From contig JAGTXO010000050.1 of assembly GCA_019448385.1 (NCBI GenBank), forward strand, positions 62,001 to 126,000: a stretch of 64,000 nucleotides of DNA, given 5' to 3'. A program made the position numbers and the translations under genes. Every line of letters begins with the position of its first letter. Position 1 is the stretch's first letter. The notes beneath the pieces are model-generated. The model saw only the letters and a program-made list of their open reading frames with translations. It had not been told where the DNA came from and did no database searches. Below, piece after piece: positions 43,079 through 54,877 of the stretch. The DNA is from Diacronema lutheri (lineage: Eukaryota > Haptophyta > Pavlovophyceae > Pavlovales > Pavlovaceae).

Positions 43079-44397
43079 TCACGAGATGGCACACGCGCAG
43101 TCTTCGCGCACGCCGTTGTTGGTCCGTTCCGAGAGTGGCACAACGTCGGAAAAGTCCACGTGGCAGCCCACGGGCGCGAGCGCGGCACACAATCGCTGCA
43201 CGTCGGCCTGCGCAAGGCCGTTCCGCCCGACGGCGAGCACGCTGAGCGCGCGGTGGTTTGAAAAGGACGCGATGAGCTGCTGCACGCTGTGCGAGCCGAG
43301 GTTGTTGTGCGCGAGGCTCAGTGTGTGAAGGTGTGCGCAGCTGCCCAAAGTGGGCAGCTCACTCAGCTCATTGGAGGACGCATCGATGGCGCGCAGCTCG
43401 CGCAGGTGCGCGCACTGCGAGATGTCCGTCAGCACGTTCATGCCGAGCCGCAGCTCGATGAGCTGCGCGCACGACGCGACGCCGTCGACGCTCGTCAGCT
43501 CGTTCTTGCTCGCATCAAGCGCGCGCAGGTTTGGCAGTGATCGCAGGCCGAGGAGCGAAGTGAGATCCGAGTTGGCGACGGAAAGCCACGTGAGGTTGGG
43601 CGCAAAGCCGAGCCCATCGAGCGTGCGCAGGTGGTTCGACTCTGCGCACAGCCACTCGAGCGATGCGATCTGATTGGCGCCGGAGAAGCTCGTCAGGTCG
43701 TTCACGGAAATGTCCAGCCATCTCAGGTGCGGGCACGCGTCGAGGCCGACGAGGTTAGTAAGGTGGTTGCCGCGGAGCGTGAGCCGGATCAGGTTTGGGA
43801 ATTGGCCGAGCCCGTCAAGCCGCTCAATGTCGTTCCAGAAGAAGCTGCGAGCTCGAGCGGGGACGCACGCGCAGGGGGCGGGCGCATGCCCCCGCGCGCG
43901 GTGTTGCGCAGGGAGGATGGGTTGAGGGCGAGGACACGCGCGGAGCCGCGCAGAACATCAGCAGCCGCCGCGCCGCGCGGCGCCGCTCACTTTGCATGCG
44001 AGACCGACCACGCGTCGCCCGCGTACCGCACGTCAGTGCTCCGGAGGTCGCCGTTGGTGAAGGACGCAGTCACCTCGTCGCGCGGCTCGCGGGCGGCGGG
44101 CACAGCGTGGCCGATACGGACGCCTTGCGCAATGGGCACGCCCGTCGCGATGGGCACGCCGACGGCGCCCTGCCCGACCGGCGTGGCCGTCGCGACCGCC
44201 TGCGCGAACGGCGACGGCTGGAAACCCTGCGGCTGCGAGTAGTAGAAGGTGGCGCCGCCCGTCGCGGCCGTCCGGCCGAAGAGCACGAGCGGCGGCGCGC
44301 GCTGCTCAGGGTACGCCGGCGCGGCGATCACGGGCGTGCCTACCATGATCTCGCCGCCCGGCTGCTCGAGCGCAACCGCCTGCTGCCGCTGCTGCAT
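43079..44397 (-). CDS. SDS22-like leucine-rich repeat protein with a low-complexity N-terminus
   Basis: 390 aa from exons 44397..43991 and 43844..43079 (donor GTGAGC, acceptor CAG). Splicing joins SVSHAN-FFWNDIERLDGL, making the first LRR. The N-terminal 130 residues are Gln/Ala/Pro/Val-rich with a repeated VPIA-like motif (GVPIATGVPIAQGV). About ten LRRs follow: LIRLTLRGNHL, LRWLDISVNDL, LEWLCAESNHL, LTWLSVANSDL, LRALDASKNEL, LIELRLGMNVL, LRAIDASSNEL, LHTLSLAHNNL, LSVLAVGRNGL. A Cys-containing C-terminus ends at CACAIS. It is a protein-binding scaffold; no specific partner can be named. It is divergent from the cathepsin gene. Confidence 0.78.
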
Positions 44398-44510
44398 GAT
44401 GGCTGCGGCGGGCGGGAGCCCAAACTTGCTCGCGGATTTCCGTTGGGTTTGCCTTCAAACAAAAGCGGTGGCTTCCGGCGCGAGCTCACCTCTTCGGCGC
44501 GCCGCTCGGG

Positions 44511-47301
44511 ATGGCCGCCTCGTTGAGGCCACTGGAATGCGCGCTGCTCGCGGCCGCGCTGCTGGCCTCGCCGCTGTGCGCCACGCGTGTCTCATGGCGC
44601 GAGACGCACCAGGCTGGGCGCCGTGGTGCGGCCGCGTCGCACAGTGCGACGCCAGTGCCGGTGCCGCGCACGCGCACCGAGGTAGGTGTCGAGGTGCAGG
44701 ACCAGGCGCCTGTGCTCTGGTCGCTGATCCCCTCGCCGTACAGCGAGGAGATGCAAAAGCTCGCCTCCAAGGGAGACAGCCACGCCTCGCTCGCGCCCCA
44801 AAAGTACGATGGTTGGCGCGCGTGGAAGGCCAAGTTCCGCCCGAATCGCGCGTACGCGTCCGTCGCCGAGGAGGTGCAGGCGTTCCGCGCGTACATCGAG
44901 AACGACCAGGTGATCCAGACGCACAACGCGGACCACGCCTCCTCCTACTACTCCCTGGGCCACTCCGAGTGGAGCGCACACTCCTTCCACGAGTTTGAGA
45001 ACCTCATCTTCCCCGTCAAGCTCAACGACATTATGCCGCCTGTGCACGCGCCGTCGGGCGAGCATGTCTACCTCGGCCAGGATGGGCGGCCGAAGCCGAT
45101 CCCCGAATCTGTCGACTGGACAAAGGAGGGCGCTGTCTCGCCCGTGAGCAACCAGGGCGAGTGCGGCAGCTGCTGGTGCGCGCGGCGCGCACGCGCGAGT
45201 TGCTGCATGGCCCCCCCCCCCCCCCCCCCCCCCCCCCGCGGCGCGCATTCGCGCATGCGCGAGTTGCGGCGTGCGCGCCGCGCGGTCGCCGCCCGGTTGG
45301 CGCGCGCAGCCGTGCGTCTGCGCGTGCTGCGGCGCATGTGCACCCGCGCCTCGCGCTGCCCGCGCGTGCGTTGCGTTCGGTGCCCCCCCCCCCCCCCCCC
45401 CCCGGCGCGCGCTGGGGGTCGACGCCCTGCCCACCGCGCCCCCGCTCCCGCCGCCCCCGCTTCGGGCAGGGCATTCGCGAGCACGGGCGCGGTCGAGGGA
45501 TTGTGCGCGATCGCAGGCAACACGCCCAACGCCGACGGCCCCGTCGCGCTCTCGCAGCAGGAGCTCGTCTCGTGCGACGTCGGCAGCTTGGCCGCGCCGT
45601 ACGCCGACGATGGGTGCGATGGGGGGCTCCCGCAGAACGCGTTCGGGTACATCTCGTCGACCGGCGGCGTGTGCGCGGAGGCTGAGTACACGTACACGTC
45701 AGGTAACGGCCACTCGTACCCGTGCACCCATTGCTCCAAACGGCTGACCGTTGGCGGTTACAAAACGGTCGAATCAGGCAACGAGGCTGCGCTCATGCAT
45801 GCGGTCGCGCAGCAGCCCGTCGCCGTCGGGATCCAGGCCAACTCGATGCAACTACAGCTTTACCGGTCGGGCGTTTTTGACTCGCCCTCATGCGGCAAGG
45901 AGCCCGACCACGCCGTGCTCATCGTCGGGTACGGCACGACCTCGACGAACGTGCCCTACTGGAAGGTGAGTTGCAATGGCGGGCGGACCTGCGGCGCGGC
46001 TGGCCATCGGCGCGTCCTTCGCTCCGTTCCTCTTGCTGTGCTGCCGCGTCGCGGTGGCGCACGTTGCCGCCATCGCGCCCCCTGCCCGCCGCCATCGCGC
46101 ACCGTGCCCGCCGCTCACGCGCCCCGTGCCCGCCGCTCGTGGCGTGCGCGCGCCCGCCTCGGCGTTCGCGTGCGCGCTCGCAGGTGAAAAACTCTTGGGG
46201 CGCAACGTGGGGCGACGGCGGCTATTTTTACCTAAAACGCGGCGTCAACCAGTGCGGGATTACGACCATGCCCTCGTATCCCGTGGACTGCCAATCAGTG
46301 AACGGGGGCGATCCGCGCGGCAAGGCGGAGGCGCCGCTGCCTTCGCCCGCAAACTGCCCCGCGCCGCGCGATGGCGACATCAAGCTCACCTCGTACCCGG
46401 CGGGCAACCTCCTCCTCCACTTTGAGGGCGCATGGCACCCCCTCTGCTCGCAGCACCTCGCGATTGAGACAGCGGAGCTCATGTGCAAGGCGCTCGGCTA
46501 TACGACTGCATGGAGCTTTTCAGATCGCACAATTCCGACGCAGGACAGTACGCGCACACAGCCCCACACAGCCCCACCAGCCGCAGTTGCGAAAGGGCGG
46601 GCGCAGCGCCGCACAGCTGGGCAGCGGCACGCACCGGTCAAAACGTTGGGCTGGGCGGCCATCAACGCGCGCGCGCTCCGTCCGCTCATCCTCTCGCGCG
46701 CGCTGCCCGCCCCGCCCCGCCTCCCCCGCCTGCGCGCGTGCCACGCGCAGCCGGGCCGATGTTTCCATCGCTGCACTGCAACAAGACGGCGAGCTCGCTC
46801 CCGCCCTCGCAGATCGGCGGATCGAACGTGCTCGACGTGTGCACGTTCAAGGGCGCGCACACCTCGGACTGGTGCGCGCGGCGCGGGCCGCTCCTCGCGT
46901 TGGCTTCGCCGCTCGCGCGCCCGCAGCCAATCGTGCGTCCCTCTGGCTGACACGCACACTTCACACCCCCATCTTCCCTCCCCTCACCCCATGGGGCGAG
47001 CAGGCTTTGCGAGCTCTTCGGCCCATCCATGGCTGCCTACCTCGTCTGCCACGGCACCACGCCGCCGCAGGAGGTGCAGGCCTGCGGCACGGCCGGCTGG
47101 CCCAACCGCCGCCTGGCGCCCGCAACTGACGGCACGGCGGTGGCCGCGCTGCGCGACGCCCTCGCGGCGCGATCGGACCGTGCGTCGTCGCGCCAGCTCG
47201 GCGCAATGGGCGTGGGCGCGGCTGCTTGCGTTGCGCTCCTCGCGGCCGTGGGTGTTGCATACGTGCGCCGGAGGCAGCGGACCGCTGGCCTGCTTGTGTG
47301 A
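44511..47301 (+). CDS. Papain-family (C1A) cysteine protease fused to an SRCR-like domain and a C-terminal membrane helix
   Basis: 647 aa from exons 44511..45175, 45470..45965, 46184..46547, 46751..46871 and 47004..47301. A signal peptide is followed by an I29 inhibitor prodomain (YDGWRAWKAKF, SVAEEVQAFRAYIEND, YYSLGHSEWSAHSFHEFE). The protease has the oxyanion Gln and catalytic Cys in SNQGECGSCWAF (~residue 220), the CDGGLPQNAF block, His in EPDHAVLIVGYG and Asn in VKNSWGATWGDGGYF. Unusually it continues into a Cys-rich region (DIKLTSYPAGNLLLHFEGAW, LCSQHLAIETAELMCKALGY, LHC, LDVCTFKG, AYLVCHG) that follows the SRCR pattern. One transmembrane helix (GVGAAACVALLAAVGVAYV) and a basic tail end it. 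It is likely a membrane-anchored endolysosomal or surface protease. The fusion rests on splice phase. Confidence 0.88.
45209..45403 (+). repeat. Two poly-C tracts in cathepsin intron 1
   Basis: C runs of about 29 (45209..45237) and 21 (45383..45403) on the sense strand of intron 45176..45469. Confidence 0.85.
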
Positions 47302-47338
47302 GCCCTTGCAAGGCATATATAGGGGAGACATACATACA

Positions 47339-49341
47339 TCACTGCCGCACTTGGCGACTGCGCAACCGAGCTCTACGAGCGACCACGTTCGGATGGTCCT
47401 TGAGCGCCACTCGCACACCGTAGTGCTTGAGCCAGACCTCGAGCATGTCCTCGAATGGCGCGAAGATCTCGCGCAGCACCGCGGCGTCGCGCTGCGACTG
47501 CTCGCCAGGCGCGTGGCCGGCCCGGGAAGGAGGGAATGTGCGCATCAGCGAATCGCACGTCGCTAGCGCTGGGCGCAGGGCGCTGGGCGTGCGCACACCA
47601 TTCCCTTGTCAAAGGACTGGTGGTTGGGCCCTCTGCCGTTCTTGCTCGTGCGGCAGCGGCTCATCGTCACGCGGTCGTCAAGCACGGCCGGGTTGAACGT
47701 GAGGCCTGTGAAGTCTGCAAAGGCCTTGAGCAGGTCGGCCGCGGAGACGACTTGCATGTCCTGCGGGCACAGCCGCAACGCGCGCATGTCCAAGCGCAGC
47801 GCGTGCGGCTCAGGCGCGGCGAGGCGGACACGCGCGGCGCTCGCGCGCAGCGCTCGCACCTCCGTCCAGATGACGAGGAACTGGTCCGCGTGGAATAGGC
47901 GCATCATGTTGCGGAAGCCAATAATGTACATCGAGTTTCGTACGTACTCCATTGCTTGGCCGGTGAAGCACTTTGCGTGGTATGCGGAGAAGGCTTTGTG
48001 CGGCAGCGTTAGGATGAGCGACGGGTTGCGGAAGATGGTGCCATTGCACGCGCGCAGCTTGGCCACCTCGAGATCGAGCCTCTGCCCAAAATGCTTCACT
48101 CGCTCCCAATTCCACTTGACAAACATCGACCATTCCGAATAAGCGCGCTTGAGCGGGTTGCGCAGCGTCACGACAAACTTGAGCTCGCGCGGGCGCGGCA
48201 AGTGGTCCCACAGCCGCAGCGGCGTGAGCGGGTCGCTCATGTGGTTGGGCGTGAAGTCCATGTTGACCGCGCCGGGGTAGGCGCGCGGGTTGAGCCACGG
48301 CAACGCGCACTCGACCTCAAGCTGGATGCGCTCAGCGGGAAGGCGGCCGGGCGGGTCGCCGAGCGCGGGCGGGCGGCTCTTGAGCCGCAGCTTCCTGCAC
48401 GCCGGGTGTATCCGCCCGTCCGCCGGCACCATCTCGATTTGGTTGCGCGCCCTGCGAATATTCTCAAACGCGATGTCTGCGGGCAGGTCGTCGTAGCACA
48501 GCCGGTGCACGTCGCTCGGCGCGTGGCAGGCGCGCGCGTTGCGCTGCCAGTAGTAGAGCGGTGTGGGCATGCCGGTGAGCCAGCGCACGCCCCTGTGCCG
48601 GAAGTGCATCCCGTCCTCGCCCTTGCCCCCGCCCCAGAAAAAGAATTCCTTCCGCTCAGCGCGGCAGCCACTCGGCGAAATCCGGTAGCCGGGCAGCACG
48701 TACCGGCGGTCGGCGCAGTGCTGACGGGTCCACTCGGACGCCTTGTTCGAGCCGCACACAAAGTTGGGCCGGAACGCCTGCGACGTGCATCCCCAGAGGA
48801 AAGTTGTGCCCGTCTTGGCACAGCACGGCACGAAGACGGTCGGCAGGACCGGCTGGAGCGATGCGTTCGCAAGCACCTGCGCGGTGGTGGTGGGCGGAGC
48901 GGGCTCGTGCGGCAGGACGCCGCGCGGCAACGGCAGCACCTCGAGCTCCTTCTCCAGCCCCGCGAATCGGTTGCCAGCCGGCGCGCCGCCGTCGTCATCC
49001 ACCCCAGCTCCGCCCGTGCCGCGCGGCGCGGGCGTCGCGCCGGCGGTGACAAACGAGAATTTCGGCTCGATGGGCACGTCGCCGCCGAGCACGCTAGCCG
49101 GCACACGCGCGGCAACGACGGGCCCCGGCGCATCCCGCGCGCCGGCCGCGCCCTGGCCCGCCGCCGCGGGCGGCGCGCTCGGCGCGCGCGGCGTGCCGTC
49201 ATCGACGGCCGCCGTCAGCGCGATCGTCTCGACGGCGCCACCGCGCAGGCGGCCGCCGGCGAAGAGGCCGATGAGGAAGAAGACGATCAGCGTGGCCGTC
49301 GTGCCCGCATCGCACCTGGGCATCCCGCCCGCGCCGCCCAT
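47339..49341 (-). CDS. Golgi-type sulfotransferase (PAPS-dependent)
   Basis: 600 aa from exons 49341..47860, 47760..47599 and 47497..47339 (donors GTGCGA and GTGTGC). Type II topology: a short N-terminus then a signal-anchor helix (TATLIVFFLIGLFAGG) and an Ala/Pro-rich stem. The catalytic domain has the 5'-phosphosulfate loop CCAKTGTTFLWGC and the 3'-phosphate motif FVVTLRNPLKRAYSEWSMF; NMDFTPNHMSDP lies between them. Splicing gives LVIWTE-DMQVV and later FDKGM-SQRDAAVLREIFAPFEDML, the C-terminal block of carbohydrate sulfotransferases. It probably sulfates polysaccharides or glycoproteins in the Golgi; the acceptor is unknown. The last junction is the least certain. It is convergent with the cathepsin gene, 37 bp apart. 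Confidence 0.82.
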
Positions 49342-49442
49342 CGACGCGCGCGCGCGGAGCGCGGGTGCGACTTGCGCCCCTTGTTGCGACCAGCAGGTTG
49401 TCGACGCGGTCTCCGCTCCTCTTCTGTCCCCATATTTTTAGG

Positions 49443-52400
49443 ATGCCGCACGAAGCGATGCCGCACGAGGCGATGGGCGGCGGGAGTTCGCGCGCGCAGG
49501 TGGCGTGGCACGCGGGCGCGGCGCTCGTTGCACTCGCGCTTGAGCTCGCCATCGTTCTCCTCCTCTTCTTCTCGCATGACGGCCGCGCGGCTGCGCCGCG
49601 CATCTTTGCGCTGTTCGGCTCGACGCGCTCGTCGATGGCGGATCTCGTGGTGCTCGACGTGGCCAAGGCGATGCTCGTGCTGCTGGGCGGGCTCGTCGCG
49701 GCTCACCTCGGGCGTATCTCGGCGAGCGACGTTGAGGGCCCCGCCGCCGGCGCCGACGGCGGCGCGTCGGAGCCGCTGCCGAGCGCCGACGACGTGATCG
49801 TGCAGCCTCTACTCCTGCCCGGCGCGGGCGGCCGCGCGCACACGTCGTCGTCGTCCGCGCCGGCGCCAGTGGCGGGCGCGGCGCGCAATGGCACGCCGAG
49901 TGCGGCCGCGCCCGCCGCGTATGGCGTGCTCCCCGGCGGCACGCGCGAGCCGCACGCCGGCCCGTCCGCGCCGCCGCCAGCGCATCCTGCGGCCGCGGCC
50001 GAGCCAGGCCAGGCGCTCTCTTTCGACGCGAAGAACCGCGCAAACGCGCGGCGGCAGGGGATGGTGGGCGCGGTCTTCCTCGTCTCGACGGCCTTCCAGA
50101 TGTTTGTCGGGATCAAGACGATCCAGTTTGACTTTGTCGCCGCGCGCGAGCGCGAGGACGGCGCGCTGCTCGGCATTCTGGTGCTCCTCACGAACGTCTC
50201 GACGTGGTTCGTCGTGCGCGCGGTGCGCGAGGCGACCAAGGAGGACGGTTTTGTCGTGCCGGAGTTCCATCCGCACGCGCTCTACCACCGCACCAACCTC
50301 GCGCTCCACCATTGCGACCTCTGCTCCGAGCGCGGGACGACCTTCTTCAGCTGCCGGCAGTGCGGCTTCGACGTATGCCCCCGCTGCTTTGCGCGCAAGG
50401 ACAAGCGCACATCCGAGGGGCTGCTGCGCAACGACCGTGGCTTCCAGGAGCCCGCCGAGTTCACCACGTGGCAGTACGTGACGCGCACCGCCTCCCTCGT
50501 CCGCGGCCACGTGCCGCTCTTCCTCGTCGCGATCGGCTGTCTAGTGGCTACGACCCTTGCGCAGCTTTTCTTGCCAAACTACCAGGGGGCGATCCTCGAC
50601 GCGATCGTGCAGAGCGACGTGCACGGCTTCAAGGAGGCGATTGTCATCTACCTCGGCATCTCCGTAGCGTCGGGCCTGCTCAACGCCGTCCGGTCGCTCT
50701 GCTTCAACGTGGCGATGCGCCAAATTGGAATGTCCCTCCGAAAGGCCCTCTTCGCGCAGATCATCGCACAGGACATGGCGCGCGCGCTCGCGGCCGCGAG
50801 CGGACGCGCGCGCGGACTCGCGCGCGGCTGTGAGCGGGCGCAGCAGCGGTCGCGCGCGCGGCTGGCCGCTCGCGGCGCGGCGCGCGACGCCGGCGCGCGG
50901 CGCCACGCCTCGTCGGCCTCGGCCCGGCCCACCGGGTCCCCCCTTCCCTCCCTTTCCCCTTCCGTTTCAGGTCTTCTTCGACTCGATGAAGACGGGCGAC
51001 CTGATCTCGCGCCTGTCGGGCAACATTGGTGCAATGCTTTCCCCGCTCCAATCGACGCTGCAGACGCTCCTTTCAAACCTCATCCTCCTCGTCGGCTCGC
51101 TCGTGATGTGTTTCGTCATCTCGTGGCGCCTCTCAATGCTCGCCTTCACCACCCTCGCACCGATCGTCTACATGACGAGCGCGTACGCGCGCTGGTCGCG
51201 CCGGCAGAACTACATGAGTAAGTCGCGGCCGCTTGCTGGGGTGTGGCCCCTCGCTGCTGCCACCTGCTGTGTGTGGCCCCTCGCTGCGGCCACCTGCTGG
51301 GGTGTGGCCCCTCGCTGCTGCCACCTGCTGGGGTGTGGCCCCTCGCTGCGGCCACCTGCTGGGGTGTGGCCCCTCGCTGCGGCCACCTGCTGGGGTGTGG
51401 CCCCTGGTTGCGGCCACCTGCTGGGGTGTGGCCCCTGGCTGTGGCCCCTCGCTGCTGCCACCTGCTGGGGTGTGGCCCCTCGCTGCGGCCACCTGCTGGG
51501 GTGTGGCCCCTCGCTGCGGCCGCCTGCTGGGGTGTGGCCCCTGGTTGCGGCCACCACTTGCTGGGGTGTGGCCCCTCGCTGCGGCCACCTGCTGGGGTGT
51601 GGCCCCTCGCTGCGGCCACCTGCTGGGGTGTGGCCCCTCGCTGCTGCCACCTGCTGGGGTGTGGTCCCTCGCTGCTGCCACCTGCTGGGGTGTGGCCCCT
51701 CGCTGCGGCCACCTGCTGGGGTGTGTGGCCCCTGGTTGCGGCCGCCTGCTGGGGTGTGGCCCCTGGTTGCGGCCACCTGCTGGGGTGTGGCCCCTCGCTG
51801 CTGCCACCTGCTGGGGTGTGGCCCCTCGCTGCGGCCACCTGCTGGGGTGTGGCCCCTCGCTGCTGCCACCTGCTGGGGTGTGGTCCCTCGCTGCTGCCAC
51901 CTGCTGGGGTGTGGCCCCTGGTTGCGGCCACCACCTGCTGTGTGTGGCCCCTCGCTGCTGCCACCTGCTGGGGTGTGGCCCCTCGCTGCTGCCACCTGCT
52001 GGGGTGTGGTCCCTCGCTGCGGCCACCTGCTGGGGTGTGGCCCCTGGTTGCGGCCACCTGCTGTGTGGTGGCCCCTCGCTGCGGCCACCTGCTGGGGTGT
52101 GGCCCCTCGCTGCGGCCACCTGCTGGGGTGTGGCCCCTCGCTGCTGCCACCTGCTGGGGTGTGGCCCCTGGTTGCGGCCGCCTGCTGGGGTGTGGCCCCT
52201 CGCTGCGGCCACCTGCTGTGTGTGGTCCCTCGCTGCGGCCACCTGCTGGGGTGTGGCCCCTGGTTGCGGCCACCTGCTGTGTGGTGGCCCCTCGCTGCGG
52301 CCACCTGCTGGGGTGTGGCCCCTCGCAGCGGCCACCTGCTGGGGTGTGGCCCCTCGCTGCTGCCACCCGCTGTGGGTGGCCCCTGGTTGCGGCCACCTGC

Positions 52401-54795
52401 TGGGGTGTGGCCCCTGGTTGCGGCCGCCTGCTGGGGTGTGGCCCCTCGCTGCGGCCGCCTGCTGGGGTGTGGCCCCTCGCTGCGGCCACCTGCTGGGGTG
52501 TGGCCCCTGGTTGCGGCCGCCTGCTGGGGTGTGGCCCCTCGCTGCGGCCGCCTGCTGGGGTGTGGCCCCTCGCTGCGGCCACCTGCTGGGGTGTGGCCCC
52601 TGGTTGCGGCCGCCTGCTGGGGTGTGGCCCCTGGTTGCGGCCACCTGCTGGGGTGTGGCCCCTGGTTGCGGCCACCTGCTGGGGTTTGGCCCCTGGTTGC
52701 GGCCACCACCTGCTGTGTGTGGCCCCTCGCTGCTGCCACTTGCTGGGGTGTGGCCCCTCGCTGCGGCCACCTGCTGTGTGTGGCCCCTCGCTGCGGCCAC
52801 CTGCTGGGGTGTGGCCCCTGGTTGCGGCCACCACCTGCTGTGTGTGGCCCCTCGCTGCTGCCACCTGCTGGGGTGTGGCCCCTCGCTGCGGCCACCTGCT
52901 GGGGTGTGGCCCCTCGCTGCTGCCACCTGCTGGGGTGTGGCCCCTCGCTGCGGCCACCTGCTGGGGTGTGGTCCCTCGCTGCGGCCACCTGCTGTGTGTG
53001 GCCCCTCGCTGCTGCCACCTGCTGGGGTGTGGCCCCTCGCTGCGGCCACCTGCTGGGGTGTGGTCCCTCGCTGCGGCCACCTGCTGGGGTGTGGCCCCTG
53101 GTTGCGGCCACCTGCTGGGGTGTGGCCCCTCGCTGCTGCCACCTGCTGGGGTGTGGCCCCTCGCTGCGGCCACCTGCTGTGTGTGGCCCCTCGCTGCGGC
53201 CACCTGCTGGGGTGTGGCCCCTGGTTGCGGCCACCACTTGCTGGGGTGTGGCCCCTCGCTGCGGCCACCTGCTGTGTGTGGCCCCTCGCTGCGGCCACCT
53301 GCTGTGTGTGGCCCCTCGCTGCGGCCGCCCACTTTGCGCTGACGCGGGCGTCACTGCGCGCCGTCCTCGTCGCCTCGCCCGCGTGCGCGGCGCGTGGCTG
53401 CGCGCAGTCTGGCAGACGCTCGGCGACGCGAACGCGGACGCGGCGGAGGTGATCACCAACATGCGCCTCGTGCGCGCCTTCTCGACCGAGGCGGCGGAGA
53501 AGGCAAAGTACGCGCACAAGTGCGACATCTCGCTGCAGAAGGGGATGCTCGACGCGCTCTACGGCACGCTCACCGTCACGCTCGGTGACTACCTCGACCA
53601 GGGCGCGTCCGTGATTATCCTGTGGTGCGGAGGCGCAACGGCGATGGTCGCAGGATCGAATCTCTCCGTCGGACGACTTATTACATATTCGCTCTATTAC
53701 AACCGGATCCAGAACTCGTACAACTCGCTCAACGGCGTGCTCAACTCGTTCACGCGCTCCGCCGGCGCGGCGATGCGCGTGCTCTCGCTCTTCGACCTCT
53801 CGCCCGCAATCGGCTCAACAGACGAAACAGGCGTGCCGCTGCCGGGCGGTCCCAGGGACGCAGTTAGCGTGCGCTTTGAGAATGTCGGCTTTTACTACCA
53901 GATGCGGCCTGATCGCAAGGTGCTCGATGCCCTCTCACTCGAGGTGCCCGCGGGCACCGTCACCGCGCTCGTCGGCAAGTCTGGCGCGGGCAAGTCGACC
54001 CTCGCCGGCATCCTGCTCCGCTTCTACGACGTGAAGGACGGGCGCGTCGTGATTAACGGCGTCGACTTGCGCTCGCTGCAGCTCGCCTCCTTCCACGCGG
54101 CGCTTGGCGTTGTCACGCAGGACACGCAGCTCTTCAACACGTCCATCGAGGAGAACATCACCTACGGCCTTGCCGTACGCGCTCCACGCCCCGCGCGCGT
54201 GCGCGCGCGCGGCACCGTCCGGGGCTTCACGCTCCGGGCCCAAGGGCGCGCGCGTTCACGCTCCGGGCCCAAGGGCGCGCGCGCGCGCAGATCGCAGCGC
54301 CGCTGCGGCTCACCGCCACGCGCCCAGCCGCGCGCGGCGCGCTCGCAGTCGTACACGCAAGAGAAGCTCGAGCAGGCAGCGCGCCAGGCGCAGGCGCATG
54401 ATTTCATCATGGCGTTGCCTGATGGCTACCGCACACGCGTCGGCGAGCGCGGCACGCGACTGTCTGGCGGGCAGAAGCAGCGCATCGCGATTTGCCGCGC
54501 GCTGCTCAGATCGCCGCGGCTGCTCGTGCTCGACGAGGCGACGTCGTCGCTCGACGCGACAGCCGAGGCCGAAGTGCAGGCGTCCCTCGACGCGCTCATC
54601 TGGACGGGCGAGCACACGGTCATCCTGATCGCGCACCGCCTTTCAACTGTCGTCAACGCGACGCAGATTGCGCTCCTCGAGGGAGGCGCGGTTGCTGAGC
54701 TGGGCACGCACGCCGAGCTCGTCGCGCGCGGCGAGCGCTACGCCGAGCTCGTCTCCAAGCAGCTGCAGCAGCAGCGCGACCACCTGCCCAAGTGA
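49443..54795 (+). CDS. ABCB-type half transporter with an internal Cys/His zinc-finger-like insertion
   Basis: 931 aa from exons 49443..50777, 50971..51217, 53408..54174 and 54349..54795. The first donor is ATG|GCGCGC (GC-AG), giving IIAQDM-VFFDSMKTGDLISRLS; the second is GTAAGT. An N-terminal membrane region (two to four helices) with a low-complexity loop is followed by HCDLC...FSCRQCGFDVCPRCF, a C1/ZZ-like finger at about residues 295-325. The ABCB membrane core follows (FLVAIGCLVATTLAQLFLPNYQG onward). The ATPase has FYYQMRPDRKVLDALSL, Walker A VGKSGAGKST, VVTQDTQLFNTSIEENI, signature LSGGQKQRIA, Walker B LLVLDEATSSLD and IAHRLST. TAP/ABCB9-like exporters work as dimers in internal membranes; the cargo is unknown. 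Intron 2 (2190 bp) is a minisatellite with no stop in the gene's frame. Confidence 0.9.
51234..53331 (+). repeat. 31-bp minisatellite, ~67 units, filling intron 2 of the ABCB gene
   Basis: Unit: CTGCTGGGGTGTGGCCCCTC followed by GCTGCGGCCAC (31 bp), with a 30-bp variant (CTGTGTGTGG) and point variants (CCTGGTTGCGG, GCTGCTGCCAC, CCGCCTGCTGG). The array starts about 17 bp after the GTAAGT donor. Because the unit lacks stops in most frames, several long spurious open frames arise on both strands. Confidence 0.95.
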
Positions 54796-54877
54796 TGCGC
54801 CCTCGCCAGTTGTCATTTCGGACAAGCAACGAAGGTGTCGCTCTCAACAAGTCAACAGCACCGTGGCCCAATTATCT

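Noticed and set aside
47302-47338. TATATA in the cathepsin/sulfotransferase gap as a promoter TATA box
   Set aside because: The gap is between two 3' ends only 37 bp apart, so a promoter is not expected; a 3'-end signal is more likely.
51133-53517. Very long open frames on the minus strand (about 770-794 aa) and other plus frames over the minisatellite
   Set aside because: They arise because a 31-bp unit without stops is repeated. They encode only repeat-derived sequence and overlap ABCB exon ends.
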